A DNA stretch of 64,000 bases from Rugosimonospora africana (GTDB lineage: Bacteria > Actinomycetota > Actinomycetes > Mycobacteriales > Micromonosporaceae): NCBI RefSeq assembly GCF_016862975.1, contig NZ_BONZ01000089.1:1-64000 (forward strand), read 5' to 3'. Below, piece by piece: positions 15,836 to 24,028 of the stretch. The first letter of the stretch is position 1, and each line of letters begins with the position of its first letter. The translations under genes were made by a program, and so were the position numbers. Below the pieces are notes generated by a model that did not search any database, was not told the DNA's origin, and saw only the letters and a list, made by a program, of their open reading frames with translations.

Positions 15836-16054
15836 ATGTCTACCTGGGACGAGTTCGTCGCCGGACACGCCGTCGGCGACGTGGTGACCGCGCGCGTGGA
15901 GAAGGTCGTGCCGTTCGGTGCGCTGCTCACGGTCGACGCCGGGTTCCCCGGTCTGTTGCCGGGCGCCGGCGCGCTGGAGGTCGGTACCCACGTGCCGGTC
16001 CGGATCGCGGAGTTCGACGCTGACGCCCAGCGGATGAGGTTCGCGACGGCCTGA
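15836..16054 (+). CDS. Single S1-domain RNA-binding protein
   Basis: This 72-residue protein is essentially one S1/OB-fold domain: VGDVVTARVEKVVPFGALLTV and FPGLLP are the typical S1 strands. It should bind RNA or ribosomes. An excellent ribosome site, AAGGGAGGTGA, precedes ATG 15836. It stands alone, bounded by a leader hairpin and a terminator. Autoregulation through the leader is conceivable. Confidence 0.8.
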   Translation: MSTWDEFVAGHAVGDVVTARVEKVVPFGALLTVDAGFPGLLPGAGALEVGTHVPVRIAEFDADAQRMRFATA

Positions 16055-16068
16055 CGGCCTGACGGCCG

Positions 16069-16095
16069 GGCGGGCCGGTCGCGCGCCGGCCCGCC
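16069..16095. terminator. Hairpin terminator after the S1-domain gene
   Basis: A perfect 10-bp stem (GGCGGGCCGG / CCGGCCCGCC) encloses a 7-base loop. It lies 15 bp after the S1 stop and serves the converging dehydrogenase operon as well. Confidence 0.6.
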
Positions 16096-16222
16096 ATCGC
16101 CCGCACCGCCGTCGGATCCGCCGGCCAGCCGCCAACGCGGACCGCCGCCGTCAATCGAGCTACCGTCAACCGGGCCACGGTCGACCGCGACGGCTCGGCC
16201 GGCCCGCGGGCGTCGCGGACCG

Positions 16223-17251
16223 CTAGTAGCCGCGGTCGCGGCGGTAGAGGTTGCGCATCGGGCGGCCGTCCAGGAAGCGGCGCAGGTTGTCGATGAACAG
16301 GTCGGTCAGCACCGCGTTTTCCTGCGCGGCCGTCGAGGCTGAGTGCGGCGAGACCAGGACGTTCGGCAGGTTCCACAGCGGCGAGCCGGCCGGCAGCGGT
16401 TCGTGCCGGAAGACGTCCAGCGCCGCGCCGAGCAGCCGGCCGGAACCGAGCGCCGCCGACAGCGCATCCTCGTCGACGACCTCACCGCGGGCGACGTTCA
16501 CCACGATCGCGTCCTCCGGTAGCGCGGCCACCCGCGCGGCACCGATCAGGCCGCGGGTGGCGGGTGTCAGCGGGCAGGCGAGGACCAGGATGTCGGTGTC
16601 GGGCAGTACCGCGTCGAGGTCGTCGGTGCTGACCACCCGGTCGGCGTGGTCCACCCGGTACGCGTGACCCGGCCGGCCGACCCCGGTCACCCGCACGCCC
16701 AGCAGCCCGTACGCCTGGACCACCCGGCGCCCCACGGCGCCGAGGCCGACCACCGTCGCCCGGCGCCCGGCCAGCTGGCCGCTGACGTGCCGCTGCCAGT
16801 GGCGAGCCCGCTGGCGCTCGCGCAGCCCGGGGATGTCCTTGACGAAGAACAGCGCGCCGGCGACGGCGAACTCCGCCAGCGGCCCGGCGTGGATGCCGGC
16901 GGCCGTCGTCAGGACAAGGTCACCGGCGTCGAGTCCGTGCCGGCGCACGAAACCGCCGATGCCGGCACTGGTGCCCTGGACCCAGCGCAGGTTCGGCGCG
17001 CTGCCCGGCAGGTCGCCCGGGGCGCGCCAGTCGAAGTCGAACGAGACCTCGGCCCGGGCGAGCATGCCGGTCCACCGCCGCTCGTCGGCCGCGGTCAGCG
17101 CCGGTGGTACTCCCCCGTGGTCGTTGCGGTACCGGGGGCGGGGCAGCAGTTCGGGCGCGTACAGCAGCTGGCAGTCGACGCTGTCCCCGATCCGCTCGAC
17201 GTGCTCCGGCTCGAGATAGGTGGCGATGAGGACGGCCGGGCCGCCGGTCAC
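16223..17251 (-). CDS. D-isomer-specific 2-hydroxyacid dehydrogenase
   Basis: This 342-residue NAD(P)-dependent enzyme has the family landmarks: TSAGIGGFV, the Rossmann motif VVGLGAVGRRVV, LACPLTPATRGLI, the catalytic Arg in VNVARGEVVDEDAL, the Glu in FRHEPLP, and the His in SPHSAS. It should interconvert a 2-hydroxy and 2-oxo acid. The GTG start at 17251 overlaps the stop of the upstream Gfo/Idh gene (GTGA), so the two are coupled and may act on one sugar-acid pathway. Confidence 0.85.
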   Translation of the reverse strand: MTGGPAVLIATYLEPEHVERIGDSVDCQLLYAPELLPRPRYRNDHGGVPPALTAADERRWTGMLARAEVSFDFDWRAPGDLPGSAPNLRWVQGTSAGIGGFVRRHGLDAGDLVLTTAAGIHAGPLAEFAVAGALFFVKDIPGLRERQRARHWQRHVSGQLAGRRATVVGLGAVGRRVVQAYGLLGVRVTGVGRPGHAYRVDHADRVVSTDDLDAVLPDTDILVLACPLTPATRGLIGAARVAALPEDAIVVNVARGEVVDEDALSAALGSGRLLGAALDVFRHEPLPAGSPLWNLPNVLVSPHSASTAAQENAVLTDLFIDNLRRFLDGRPMRNLYRRDRGY

Positions 17252-18402
17252 CGTTGCCCCGTCGCCGTCTGTGCCCTCGTCGCCTGAGCCGCCGCCGCGT
17301 CCGCCGTCGCGGCCCGGATCAGGTCGAGCGCGCGGGCCTGGGGTACCGAGTCGTCGGCGGCCCGGTGCCGGGGGCGGTGCTCACCGCGCAGTACCCCGTG
17401 GATGTGCTCGATCGCGTGCTGGAACGCGGTACCCTCGGCCGCCCCCCAGGTCTGCTCGCACCTTCCGCGTACCCACAGCTGGACGGTGTCCGTCGGCTCC
17501 GGATGGAACGGGTTGGTCACCCGCAGCTCCGCCTCGGTGCCGACGATCCGGGTGAACGTGGAGAACGGCCGACGCATCCCGGCCGACAGCACCAGCCGCC
17601 TTTCGGAGTCACCACGACCGCCTCCGCCAAAGCCCGGCTCCGGCTGCGCTCCCCCGGAGACACGGTGGGGGTGCTCGCCTCCGCCAAAGCCCGGCTCCGG
17701 CTGCGCTCCCCCGGAGAAGTCGACGACCGCCGCGACGTCGAGGTCGACTTCGGCGGTGCCGTAACCCATCGCGCCCACCGCGGCCCGCGGCTCGGCGTCG
17801 TACAGCAGCCGGGCGAGCCGCACCGGGTAGCACCCCACGTCGTAGAGCGCACCGCCGCCGTGCTCGGGCCGCAGCCGGATGTTGTCCGGGCTCTCGACGG
17901 TGAAGTGGAACTCCGAGCAGATCTCCCGCGGCGTCCCGATCCGGCCGCCGCCGATCAGCTCGCGCAGCAGGGCGGTCTGCGGGTGGAACGGGAACACGAA
18001 CGACTCCCACAGCAGGGCGTCCGGGCCGGTCGTGGCGACCAGGTCCGCGGCGCCGACCTCGTCGAGCGTCAGCGGTTTCTCGCAGAGCACCGCCTTGCCT
18101 GCGGCGCAGGCCGCCGCCGCCCACGTCGCGTGCTGGTCGTTGGGCAGCGCGACGTACACCGCATCGACATCGCCGGCGGTGACCACGTCGGTGTACGAAC
18201 CGCCGCGCTCCACCCCGTTGGACTTCGCCCACTCGGCCGCCCGGTCGGCGCTGCGGCTGCCGGCCACGACCGCCCGGCCGCCCGCGGCGGCAAGCGCCGG
18301 GAGGAACGCCTTGGCCGCGATGTTCGCGGTACCGATGACTCCCCACCGGATCGCCGGTGCCGCCTGCCGGTCGCCACCCAGGGTGCGTGAAATCTCAGTC
18401 AT
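17248..18402 (-). CDS. Gfo/Idh/MocA family oxidoreductase with repeat-derived insertion
   Basis: This 384-residue protein has the N-terminal NAD(P) Rossmann domain (RWGVIGTANIAAKAFLPAL), the CEKPLTLD motif with the catalytic lysine, and YDVGCYPV in the C-terminal domain. Two copies of the peptide SGGAQPEPGFGGG lie in the C-terminal domain between the DVAAVVDF and RRLVLSAGMRR strands, where the family has only a short turn. These ~35 extra residues come from an in-frame duplicated DNA repeat (17621-17716). Activity may persist if the loop is exposed. It is coupled to the downstream hydroxyacid dehydrogenase. Confidence 0.85.
   Translation of the reverse strand: MTEISRTLGGDRQAAPAIRWGVIGTANIAAKAFLPALAAAGGRAVVAGSRSADRAAEWAKSNGVERGGSYTDVVTAGDVDAVYVALPNDQHATWAAAACAAGKAVLCEKPLTLDEVGAADLVATTGPDALLWESFVFPFHPQTALLRELIGGGRIGTPREICSEFHFTVESPDNIRLRPEHGGGALYDVGCYPVRLARLLYDAEPRAAVGAMGYGTAEVDLDVAAVVDFSGGAQPEPGFGGGEHPHRVSGGAQPEPGFGGGGRGDSERRLVLSAGMRRPFSTFTRIVGTEAELRVTNPFHPEPTDTVQLWVRGRCEQTWGAAEGTAFQHAIEHIHGVLRGEHRPRHRAADDSVPQARALDLIRAATADAAAAQATRAQTATGQR
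17621..17716 (-). repeat. Repeat family B, two in-frame copies inside the Gfo/Idh gene
   Basis: Two copies spaced 57 bp apart (starting 17621 and 17678) share CCTCCGCCAAAGCCCGGCTC and the following GC-rich tail. The reverse complement matches the units at 52879 and 52937. Confidence 0.8.
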
Positions 18403-18626
18403 CCGATCCGCCTGTCGTCGAGGTTCGTCACCACGGATTGTCCGTTGCCCGGCCCGAGCCCCGGCCCCCGGCCTCCGCCCGGGCGAAAACGCGCGGTCCG
18501 ATCCCCGCCAGACGCCGGCGCCCTTACGCCGCAGAGTGGAGTGGTGGCCCGCGACCCCGACCGTGGCCGGGCCCGACGACATCCCCTGTCTCAGGGAAAT
18601 ACAGGTATCACGGAAGGGTGGAACCG

Positions 18627-19256
18627 ATGCACGTGGTCCCCGGTCTGAAGGTGCTCTACTTCGGGACCCCGGTGGTGCTCATCAGCTCACGCAACGAAGA
18701 CGGCAGCGCCAACCTCGCGCCGATGTCCTCGGCGTGGTGGCTCGGCCAGTCCTGCATGCTCGGGCTGGGCAACAGCGGCCAGACCGGGAGGAACCTGCGG
18801 CGCGAGCGCGAATGCGTGCTCAACCTGCCCTCGGCGGCGATGGTCGGCGCGGTCGACCGCATCGCGATGACCACCGGCCGGCCGGACGTGCCGGATTACC
18901 GGGCACGGCAGGGCTACCGGTACGAGCCGGACAAGTTCGCCACTGCCGGGTTGACCGAGCAGCCGTCCGAGCTGGTCCGGCCGCCCCGGGTCGCGCAGTG
19001 CCCGATCCAGCTGGAGTGCCGGCTCGTCGCGGAGCACCCGTTCAGTGACTTCGCCACCGCGTACGAGGTCGAGGTGCTCCGCTCCCACGTGGAGGAGGAG
19101 CTGGTCATCCCGGGGACGCACTACGTCGACCCGGTGGGGTGGGACCCGCTCATCATGAAGTTCTGCGAGTTCTTCGGCGGCGGGGACAACCTGCACCCGT
19201 CGCGGTTGGCCGCCGGCTGGGAGATGCCGCACCAGTTGCAGCGCGCCTCAGCCTGA
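18627..19256 (+). CDS. Flavin reductase-like FMN-binding protein
   Basis: This 209-residue protein has the split-barrel flavin reductase fold (DIM6/NTAB type). The segment GTPVVLISSRNEDGSANLAP and the NLRRERECVLNLPS region are typical of FMN-binding members. Its reaction is probably NAD(P)H-dependent flavin reduction or a related monooxygenase partner role. ATG 18627 has GGAAGGG upstream. It is divergent from the Gfo/Idh operon, and its 3' end overlaps the converging SufR-like gene by 9 bp. Confidence 0.8.
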   Translation: MHVVPGLKVLYFGTPVVLISSRNEDGSANLAPMSSAWWLGQSCMLGLGNSGQTGRNLRRERECVLNLPSAAMVGAVDRIAMTTGRPDVPDYRARQGYRYEPDKFATAGLTEQPSELVRPPRVAQCPIQLECRLVAEHPFSDFATAYEVEVLRSHVEEELVIPGTHYVDPVGWDPLIMKFCEFFGGGDNLHPSRLAAGWEMPHQLQRASA

Positions 19257-19892
19257 GCGGGTCACCTCCACGCAGCACTCGCCGGGTGCCGGGGCCAGCC
19301 GCGCCCGGCACCCGGCCCCCAGCCCGTCGACGAGGCCGTCGATGAAGGCGAGGTTGAGGCCGCACACCAGGGCCGGCTGCGTCTCCACGAGCGCGTGGAA
19401 CGGGCAGTTGGCCAACCGGATCCGGTCGTCCACCGACACCGGGCGGTATCCGGCACCGGCCAGCGCACCGGGCAGGCCGGTGCCCGCCGCGCGTGCCCGG
19501 GCACCCAACTCCAGGCCGTACCGCCGGGCATGGCGCCGTACCGCGTCGTCGGCGTGTGCCGGATCCTCGGCGACCGCGTCGGCGAGGATCCGGGCCGCCA
19601 GCCCGTACTCCCGCTCCGGCAGCGACACCGCGACCTCGGTGCAGGCCGGCTCGTAGACCTTCGGGGCCCGGCCGCGCCCGCGTGGCTGGTCGGCGGGGGC
19701 TTCGTAGCGGGTGCGCAGCAGGCCGGCGACGGCCAGCTTGTCGAGGTGGAAGGCGGCCAGCCCGCGTGAGATGCCGAGCGCGTCGGCGGCCTCCTCCCGG
19801 GACACCGGGTGGGTGGCCCGCTGAACATACTCGAAGAGCGCGCGACGACCGTCGTCGGCGAGCGCCGCCATGGCATCCCAGGCCCCGGACAC
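19248..19892 (-). CDS. SufR-like winged-helix regulator with conserved cysteines
   Basis: This 214-residue protein has an N-terminal ArsR/DeoR-type helix-turn-helix (ALGISRGLAAFHLDKLAVAGLL) and a C-terminal domain with NCPFHALVETQPALVCGLN and GECCVEV. The cysteine spacing resembles that of SufR Fe-S sensors. It may sense iron-sulfur or redox state. The GTG start at 19892 sits beside a perfect palindrome, and the divergent gene is GTP cyclohydrolase I, so control of both genes is likely. ATG 19871 is an alternative start. Confidence 0.75.
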   Translation of the reverse strand: MSGAWDAMAALADDGRRALFEYVQRATHPVSREEAADALGISRGLAAFHLDKLAVAGLLRTRYEAPADQPRGRGRAPKVYEPACTEVAVSLPEREYGLAARILADAVAEDPAHADDAVRRHARRYGLELGARARAAGTGLPGALAGAGYRPVSVDDRIRLANCPFHALVETQPALVCGLNLAFIDGLVDGLGAGCRARLAPAPGECCVEVTRSG

Positions 19893-19908
19893 GAGCGCAG
19901 AATATCAC

Positions 19909-19920
19909 TAGCGTTCGCTA
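19909..19920. promoter_or_regulatory. Palindromic operator between the SufR-like gene and folE
   Basis: The 12-bp perfect palindrome TAGCGTTCGCTA overlaps the promoter region of the minus-strand regulator gene. It lies 83 bp upstream of the divergent folE start. Autoregulation is inferred. Confidence 0.5.
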
Positions 19921-20002
19921 TTGAAAATGTTCCGGTCGCGGTGCAGCATCGGTGCCAGCACGATCCGACCGATGCCGACAACCCCCTCTGGAGGCGGCCG
20001 CG

Positions 20003-20647
20003 ATGACGCTGGCGGACCACCGACCCGTTCCGACGCAGTCCGGCGACCGGCGCCGCGCGGCGGATCCGCTGCACGTGGTCGGGGACCACCCGTCGGCCGA
20101 TCTGCCGGTCGCCGAGCGGGCCGCCGCCGACTTCCTCCGCGCGCTCGGGCTGGACCTCGACTCCGACGGGATGGCCGACACGCCGCGGCGGATGGCCGCC
20201 GCCTACGCCGAGCTGCTGACGCCGCGCGAGTTCAACCTGACCACGTTTCCCAACGAGGAGGGCTACGACGAGCTGGTGCTCGCCCGTGACATCCCGATCC
20301 GGTCGATGTGCGAGCACCACCTGCTGCCGTTCATCGGCGTCGCCCACGTGGGATACCTGCCCGCCGGCCGGATCCTCGGCCTGTCGAAGCTCGCCCGGGT
20401 GGTGGAGTTGTTCGCGCACGGGCCGCAGGTGCAGGAGCGGCTGACCAAGCAGATCGCGGACTGGCTGGACCGCCAGCTGAGCCCGCGCGGCGTCGGCGTG
20501 GTCATCGAGGCCGAGCACCTGTGCATGACGCTGCGCGGCGTTCAGGCCACCGGCAGCCGCACGCTGACCTCGGCGCTGACCGGCACGCTTCGGCAGGATC
20601 CGCGCTCGCGCGCCGAGTTCCTCACCCTGACCGGCGCGACCCGGTAG
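20003..20647 (+). CDS. folE: GTP cyclohydrolase I
   Basis: This 214-residue protein converts GTP to 7,8-dihydroneopterin triphosphate for folate or pterin synthesis. Landmarks are DTPRRMAAAY, the zinc-binding SMCEHHLLPFIGVAHVGY, GLSKLARVVE, QVQERLTKQIA and AEHLCMTLRGV with the second zinc cysteine. ATG 20003 follows TGGAGG. The gene is not next to other folate genes; its neighbour is a Cys-rich regulator, which suggests a specialised or stress-induced copy rather than the housekeeping one. Confidence 0.93.
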   Translation: MTLADHRPVPTQSGDRRRAADPLHVVGDHPSADLPVAERAAADFLRALGLDLDSDGMADTPRRMAAAYAELLTPREFNLTTFPNEEGYDELVLARDIPIRSMCEHHLLPFIGVAHVGYLPAGRILGLSKLARVVELFAHGPQVQERLTKQIADWLDRQLSPRGVGVVIEAEHLCMTLRGVQATGSRTLTSALTGTLRQDPRSRAEFLTLTGATR

Positions 20648-20843
20648 CGGCCGTCGACGCCGGCCCGCCCGCGAGGCCCGGGCCGCCGGGCCGGCGGGTG
20701 TAGTCGGGCAGCCGCATGTGCAGCAGTCCGAAGAAGGCGTCCGACAGCCCGGCGACCGGTGCCATGATCCAGTCGAACGTGAACTCGGTCAGGGACTCGG
20801 CGCCGTAACCACGGTCGCCGGCCTGGCCTGGCAGTACATACAT
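20622..20843 (-). CDS. Small hypothetical protein (73 residues)
   Basis: ATG 20843 has a good ribosome site (GGAGGGATC). The first ~50 residues (from MYVLPGQAGDRGYGAESL to the end of LSDAFFGLLHMRLPDY) look structured and partly hydrophobic; the tail is Gly/Pro-rich and overlaps the end of folE by 26 bp. No family was recognised. It is divergent from a MarR gene across a palindromic operator, so it may be a MarR target. Confidence 0.45.
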   Translation of the reverse strand: MYVLPGQAGDRGYGAESLTEFTFDWIMAPVAGLSDAFFGLLHMRLPDYTRRPGGPGLAGGPASTAATGSRRSG

Positions 20844-20899
20844 GATCCCTCCAGGACTGGTTTCCCTCCCCCCAGACTCGCACCGATACGTGCACTGTG

Positions 20900-20912
20900 C
20901 AAACACTGTTTG
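20900..20912. promoter_or_regulatory. MarR-type palindromic operator
   Basis: CAAACA-C-TGTTTG is a perfect palindrome around one central base, lying between the divergent 73-residue gene and the MarR gene. Confidence 0.5.
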
Positions 20913-20979
20913 GTGCATGAATCGCACCGGGACGGCCGAACCATTTCGTCAGACGTTCCCGGTCGGCGATGATGGCTGG

Positions 20980-21543
20980 GTGCCGAACACATCCGGGCAG
21001 CCGGCGACCGCGTCCCGGGAGAGCGTCATCGAAGCGCTGCTGACCGCGAGCCGCGCCATGGTGGCCATCGCCGGCCGGTCGCTCGCCGACGTCGACACCG
21101 AGGTCACCCTCCCCCAGTTCCGGGCGCTGGTCGTGCTCGCGGCCCGGGGCCCGCAACGCATCGTCGACATCGCCGCCGACCTCGGCGTCGCGCCGTCCAC
21201 CGCGACCCGGATGTGCGACCGGCTGGTTCGCAAGGACCTCCTGCGCCGCTACCGCACCCCGGCCGACCGGCGCGAGGTGCGGCTGAGCCTCACGGCGGCC
21301 GGCCGCGCGCTGGTCCGCGACGTGACCCGGCGCCGGCGCGACGAACTCGCCCGGATCATCGACGCGATACCCGCCTCGGCGCACGCACACGTGACCACGG
21401 CACTGCAGGCGCTCAACAGCGCGGCCGGCGAGCTGCCCGAGCGCGACTGGTGGCTCGGCCCCGAGGAGGCGCCGGTGTCACCAGCGGTCGCGGTGGACGA
21501 CCTCGTCGAACGGACGGCGGTCGGGCTTGGCGACCGGCCGTAG
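20980..21543 (+). CDS. MarR family transcriptional regulator
   Basis: This 187-residue protein (from GTG 20980) has the MarR winged helix (~30-120): VTLPQFRALVVLAARGP, IAADLGVAPSTATRMCDRLV as recognition helix, and the wing RYRTPADRREVRLSLTAAG. ATG 20917, which would fit a leaderless start just after the operator, adds 21 residues. It probably represses itself and the divergent small gene. Its 3' end overlaps the converging nitroreductase gene by 66 bp. Confidence 0.8.
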   Translation: MPNTSGQPATASRESVIEALLTASRAMVAIAGRSLADVDTEVTLPQFRALVVLAARGPQRIVDIAADLGVAPSTATRMCDRLVRKDLLRRYRTPADRREVRLSLTAAGRALVRDVTRRRRDELARIIDAIPASAHAHVTTALQALNSAAGELPERDWWLGPEEAPVSPAVAVDDLVERTAVGLGDRP

Positions 21544-21993
21544 CGGGCGGTCGGCCGGGTAGCCGACGCCGAGCAGCAACGCGACCCGGTAGGGGCCGGG
21601 TACGCCGAGGATGCCGCGCGCCCGCTCCTGGTCGCCGACGGACGCGTGTCCCGTACCGATGCCCAGGTCGGCCGCCACGAGCATCATCGCCAGGGCCGCC
21701 TGGCCGAGGTCGAAGTAGTCGAGGACACGGGTTCCCTCGTCCGCGGTCTCCGGCAGGACGAGCGCGAAGGCGGCCTGCGCGCGGGCGATGTGCCCGGCGC
21801 TCTGCCAGACGGTCGACAGTTCGGCCAGCCGATCCGGGTCGGTGACGAGCACGAAGTCCCGGTGCTGGCGGTTGGACGCGGACGGGGCCCGCCGGCCGGC
21901 CTCGGCGATGCGGTCGAGGTCGGCGCCGGACACGACGGTGGAGCTGTACTCGCGGACGTTGCGGCGGGACCGCAGCGCATCCCAGGTTTCCAC
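21478..21993 (-). CDS. Nitroreductase family protein
   Basis: This 171-residue FMN-dependent nitroreductase-fold protein starts ETWDALRSRRNVREYS (FMN-binding Arg cluster). It has APSASNRQHRDFVLVTD, a central DYFDLGQAALAMMLVAADLGIGT helix and GVPGPYRVALLLGVGYP. GTG 21993 is chosen because GGGAGG lies 5 bases before it and it matches the usual family start. It should reduce a nitroaromatic, quinone or related substrate with NAD(P)H. Confidence 0.85.
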   Translation of the reverse strand: METWDALRSRRNVREYSSTVVSGADLDRIAEAGRRAPSASNRQHRDFVLVTDPDRLAELSTVWQSAGHIARAQAAFALVLPETADEGTRVLDYFDLGQAALAMMLVAADLGIGTGHASVGDQERARGILGVPGPYRVALLLGVGYPADRPLRPVAKPDRRPFDEVVHRDRW

Positions 21994-22263
21994 GCGGACC
22001 TCCCATCGGCAGGCGCGGCCTGTGGTCGACGCTGCCATTGTCGCCCGGAACCGGGCCCGCCCGCCGGAGATGCCGTCCCGGCGTCACCCTCCGGAACCCG
22101 GGTTCCCGGCCCGGCGTCCGCCCCCGAGTACCCGGCCCGGCATCAGCCCCCGGAACCCCGACCCGCCACGGAGAATCGGAGGCGCCGGGCCGTTGACTGA
22201 CAACGGTCGATCCGGCACGCTCGACCGCGTCGCGAGCCGACCGGACCGGACGGGGATCTGCCC

Positions 22264-23184
22264 ATGAGCCAGCAGGACGAGCGGGACGTCACGTCCGGAG
22301 TGGGCCTCACGGCGCTGGGTGCGGCCGGCGCCCGCGCGGTCGAGTCGACCAGGCCCGACCGGCTGGTCGAGGACCCGTACGCGGCGGCGTTCGTCCGCGC
22401 CCTGCCGTCCGCGATACCGCAGACCCTGCGCTGGCCGGCGGACGGCGAGATGCTGACCGATCAGGAAGCCATCCTCGTCGGCCTGTCCCCGTTCCTCGGC
22501 ATGCGCACCCGATTCTTCGACGACGAGCTGACCGGCGCGGTCGACAGCGGCATACGGCAGGTGGTCGCCATCGCCGCGGGGCTGGACACTCGGGCGTTCC
22601 GACTCGCCCTGCCACCCGACCTGACGCTGTTCGAGATCGACCGGCCGGCCATGCTCGACTTCAAGGAGGCGGTGCTTCGCGAGGCCGGCGCGCAGGCCCG
22701 CTGCGACCGGCGGGTGATCGCCGCCGACCTGCGCGACGACTGGCCGGACGCACTGCGCGCCGCCGGTCTCGACGCCGGCCGGCCGACCGCCTGGTTCGCC
22801 GAGGGGTTGCTGCCGTACCTGCCGGCCGACGCGGAGGCGCGGCTGTTCGCGCACATCGACGAGCTGTCTCCCGCCGGCAGCCGGCTGGCCGTCGACCACG
22901 CGGTCGACGTCACCGGCCTGCTGACCGGCGGCGGCCTCTCCCGAGTCCAGGGCGACGCGGTCGACCTGAACAGCATCGTGCACTCCGACACGCGGCCGAG
23001 CCGGGCGGGCTGGCTGACCGGGCAGGGCTGGACCGTCACCGACGAACCGGCCGGCACCGTGGCCCGGCGGTACGGGCGGGTCCTGATCGATCCCCGGCTG
23101 CCCGAGGCGCCCGGCGGCGCCATGCCGGTCGGTGACTACATCTCGCTCCTGTCCGCCCATCGCGACCAACGCGGTGCCGAGTGA
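22264..23184 (+). CDS. Leucine carboxyl methyltransferase-type SAM methyltransferase
   Basis: This 306-residue protein belongs to the actinobacterial class I methyltransferase group related to PPM/LCM. It shows GVGLTALGAAGARAVES, DPYAAAFV, MRTRFFDDEL, the SAM-binding VVAIAAGLDTRAFRL, the acidic FEIDRPAMLDFK, and WFAEGLLPYLP. The methyl acceptor is unknown; family members often methylate secondary metabolites. It is coupled by a GTGA overlap to a second, frameshifted methyltransferase. Confidence 0.85.
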   Translation: MSQQDERDVTSGVGLTALGAAGARAVESTRPDRLVEDPYAAAFVRALPSAIPQTLRWPADGEMLTDQEAILVGLSPFLGMRTRFFDDELTGAVDSGIRQVVAIAAGLDTRAFRLALPPDLTLFEIDRPAMLDFKEAVLREAGAQARCDRRVIAADLRDDWPDALRAAGLDAGRPTAWFAEGLLPYLPADAEARLFAHIDELSPAGSRLAVDHAVDVTGLLTGGGLSRVQGDAVDLNSIVHSDTRPSRAGWLTGQGWTVTDEPAGTVARRYGRVLIDPRLPEAPGGAMPVGDYISLLSAHRDQRGAE

Positions 23185-23983
23185 CCCCGGACGGCCCGGA
23201 CACGGCCGCCGAGGTTCGGGACACGGGTGTCGAGGCTCGGGACACGGCCGCCGAGGTTCGGAGCAACCGGGTCGCCTGGGAGGCCGCCTCCCAGAAGCAC
23301 GTCCGGGAGTACGCGGATCACCTGCGCCAGGCGCGCGACGGCTCGTCCCTGTTTCCCCGGGAGCGGGAACTGCTCGAGCCGCTGCTGCGCTCCCGCCCCG
23401 AGGTCGTACACCTGCAGAGCGGGCACGGCCTGGATGACGTCGCCCTGGCGATGGCGGGCGCGGCATCGGTCGTCAGCGTCGACTTCAGCGAGGTGGCCGC
23501 GACCGCCGCCCAGCGCCGGGCCGACGAGCTGGGCGTGGCCTGCCGGTACCTCATCGCGCAGCTGCCCGGGGCGCCGCTGCGCGACGGGTGCGCGGACCTG
23601 GTCTACACCGGCAAGGGCGCGCTGATCTGGATGCCTGGGCCCGCGACGTGGCGCGCCTGCTCCGGCCGTCGGGCCACCTGTTCGTGTACGAAGCGCATCC
23701 GGCGGTACCGCTGTGGACGTGGGACGAGGACGAACCCCGGATCCGTGCCGACCGCGGCTACTTCCGGCGCAGCCACGTCAACGACACCTTCCCGGCCCGC
23801 GGTGCGGTGGAGTTCCAGGCGACGCTCGGGCAGATCGTGACCGCCGTGATCGGCGCCGGCCTTCAGCTCCGGTACCTGGAGGAGTACCCGGAGCCGTTCT
23901 GGCGCCCCGGCGACCTGTCCGCGGCGGCGTGGCGGGGCCGGCTGCCCAACGCGTTCGCCCTGGTCGCGTCGCGCCCCGGGTGA
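23181..23983 (+). pseudogene. Class I SAM methyltransferase broken by a frameshift
   Basis: The frame from GTG 23181 encodes the N-terminal half (EVVHLQSGHGLDDVALAMAG, SVDFSEVAATAAQRRADELG) up to GKGALIWM near 23630. The C-terminal half (LDAWARDVARLLRPSGHLFVYEAHPAVP and the rest to 23983) continues in another frame. The switch fits loss of 13 bp (or another 3n+1 length) at a CTGGATGCC sequence, possibly by recombination between direct copies. A sequencing error or recent mutation is equally possible. Three 21-bp tandem repeats encode the start (DTAAEVRDTGVEAR). Confidence 0.75.
23198..23260 (+). repeat. Three 21-bp tandem repeats
   Basis: Units at 23198, 23219 and 23240 share GGACACGG...CGAGG(T/C)TCG. 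They are in frame at the N-terminus of the broken methyltransferase. Confidence 0.8.
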
Positions 23984-24028
23984 CCCCGTCGCCGGCCGGT
24001 CGCCCGGCAGGACGGCGCCCTGCACCGG

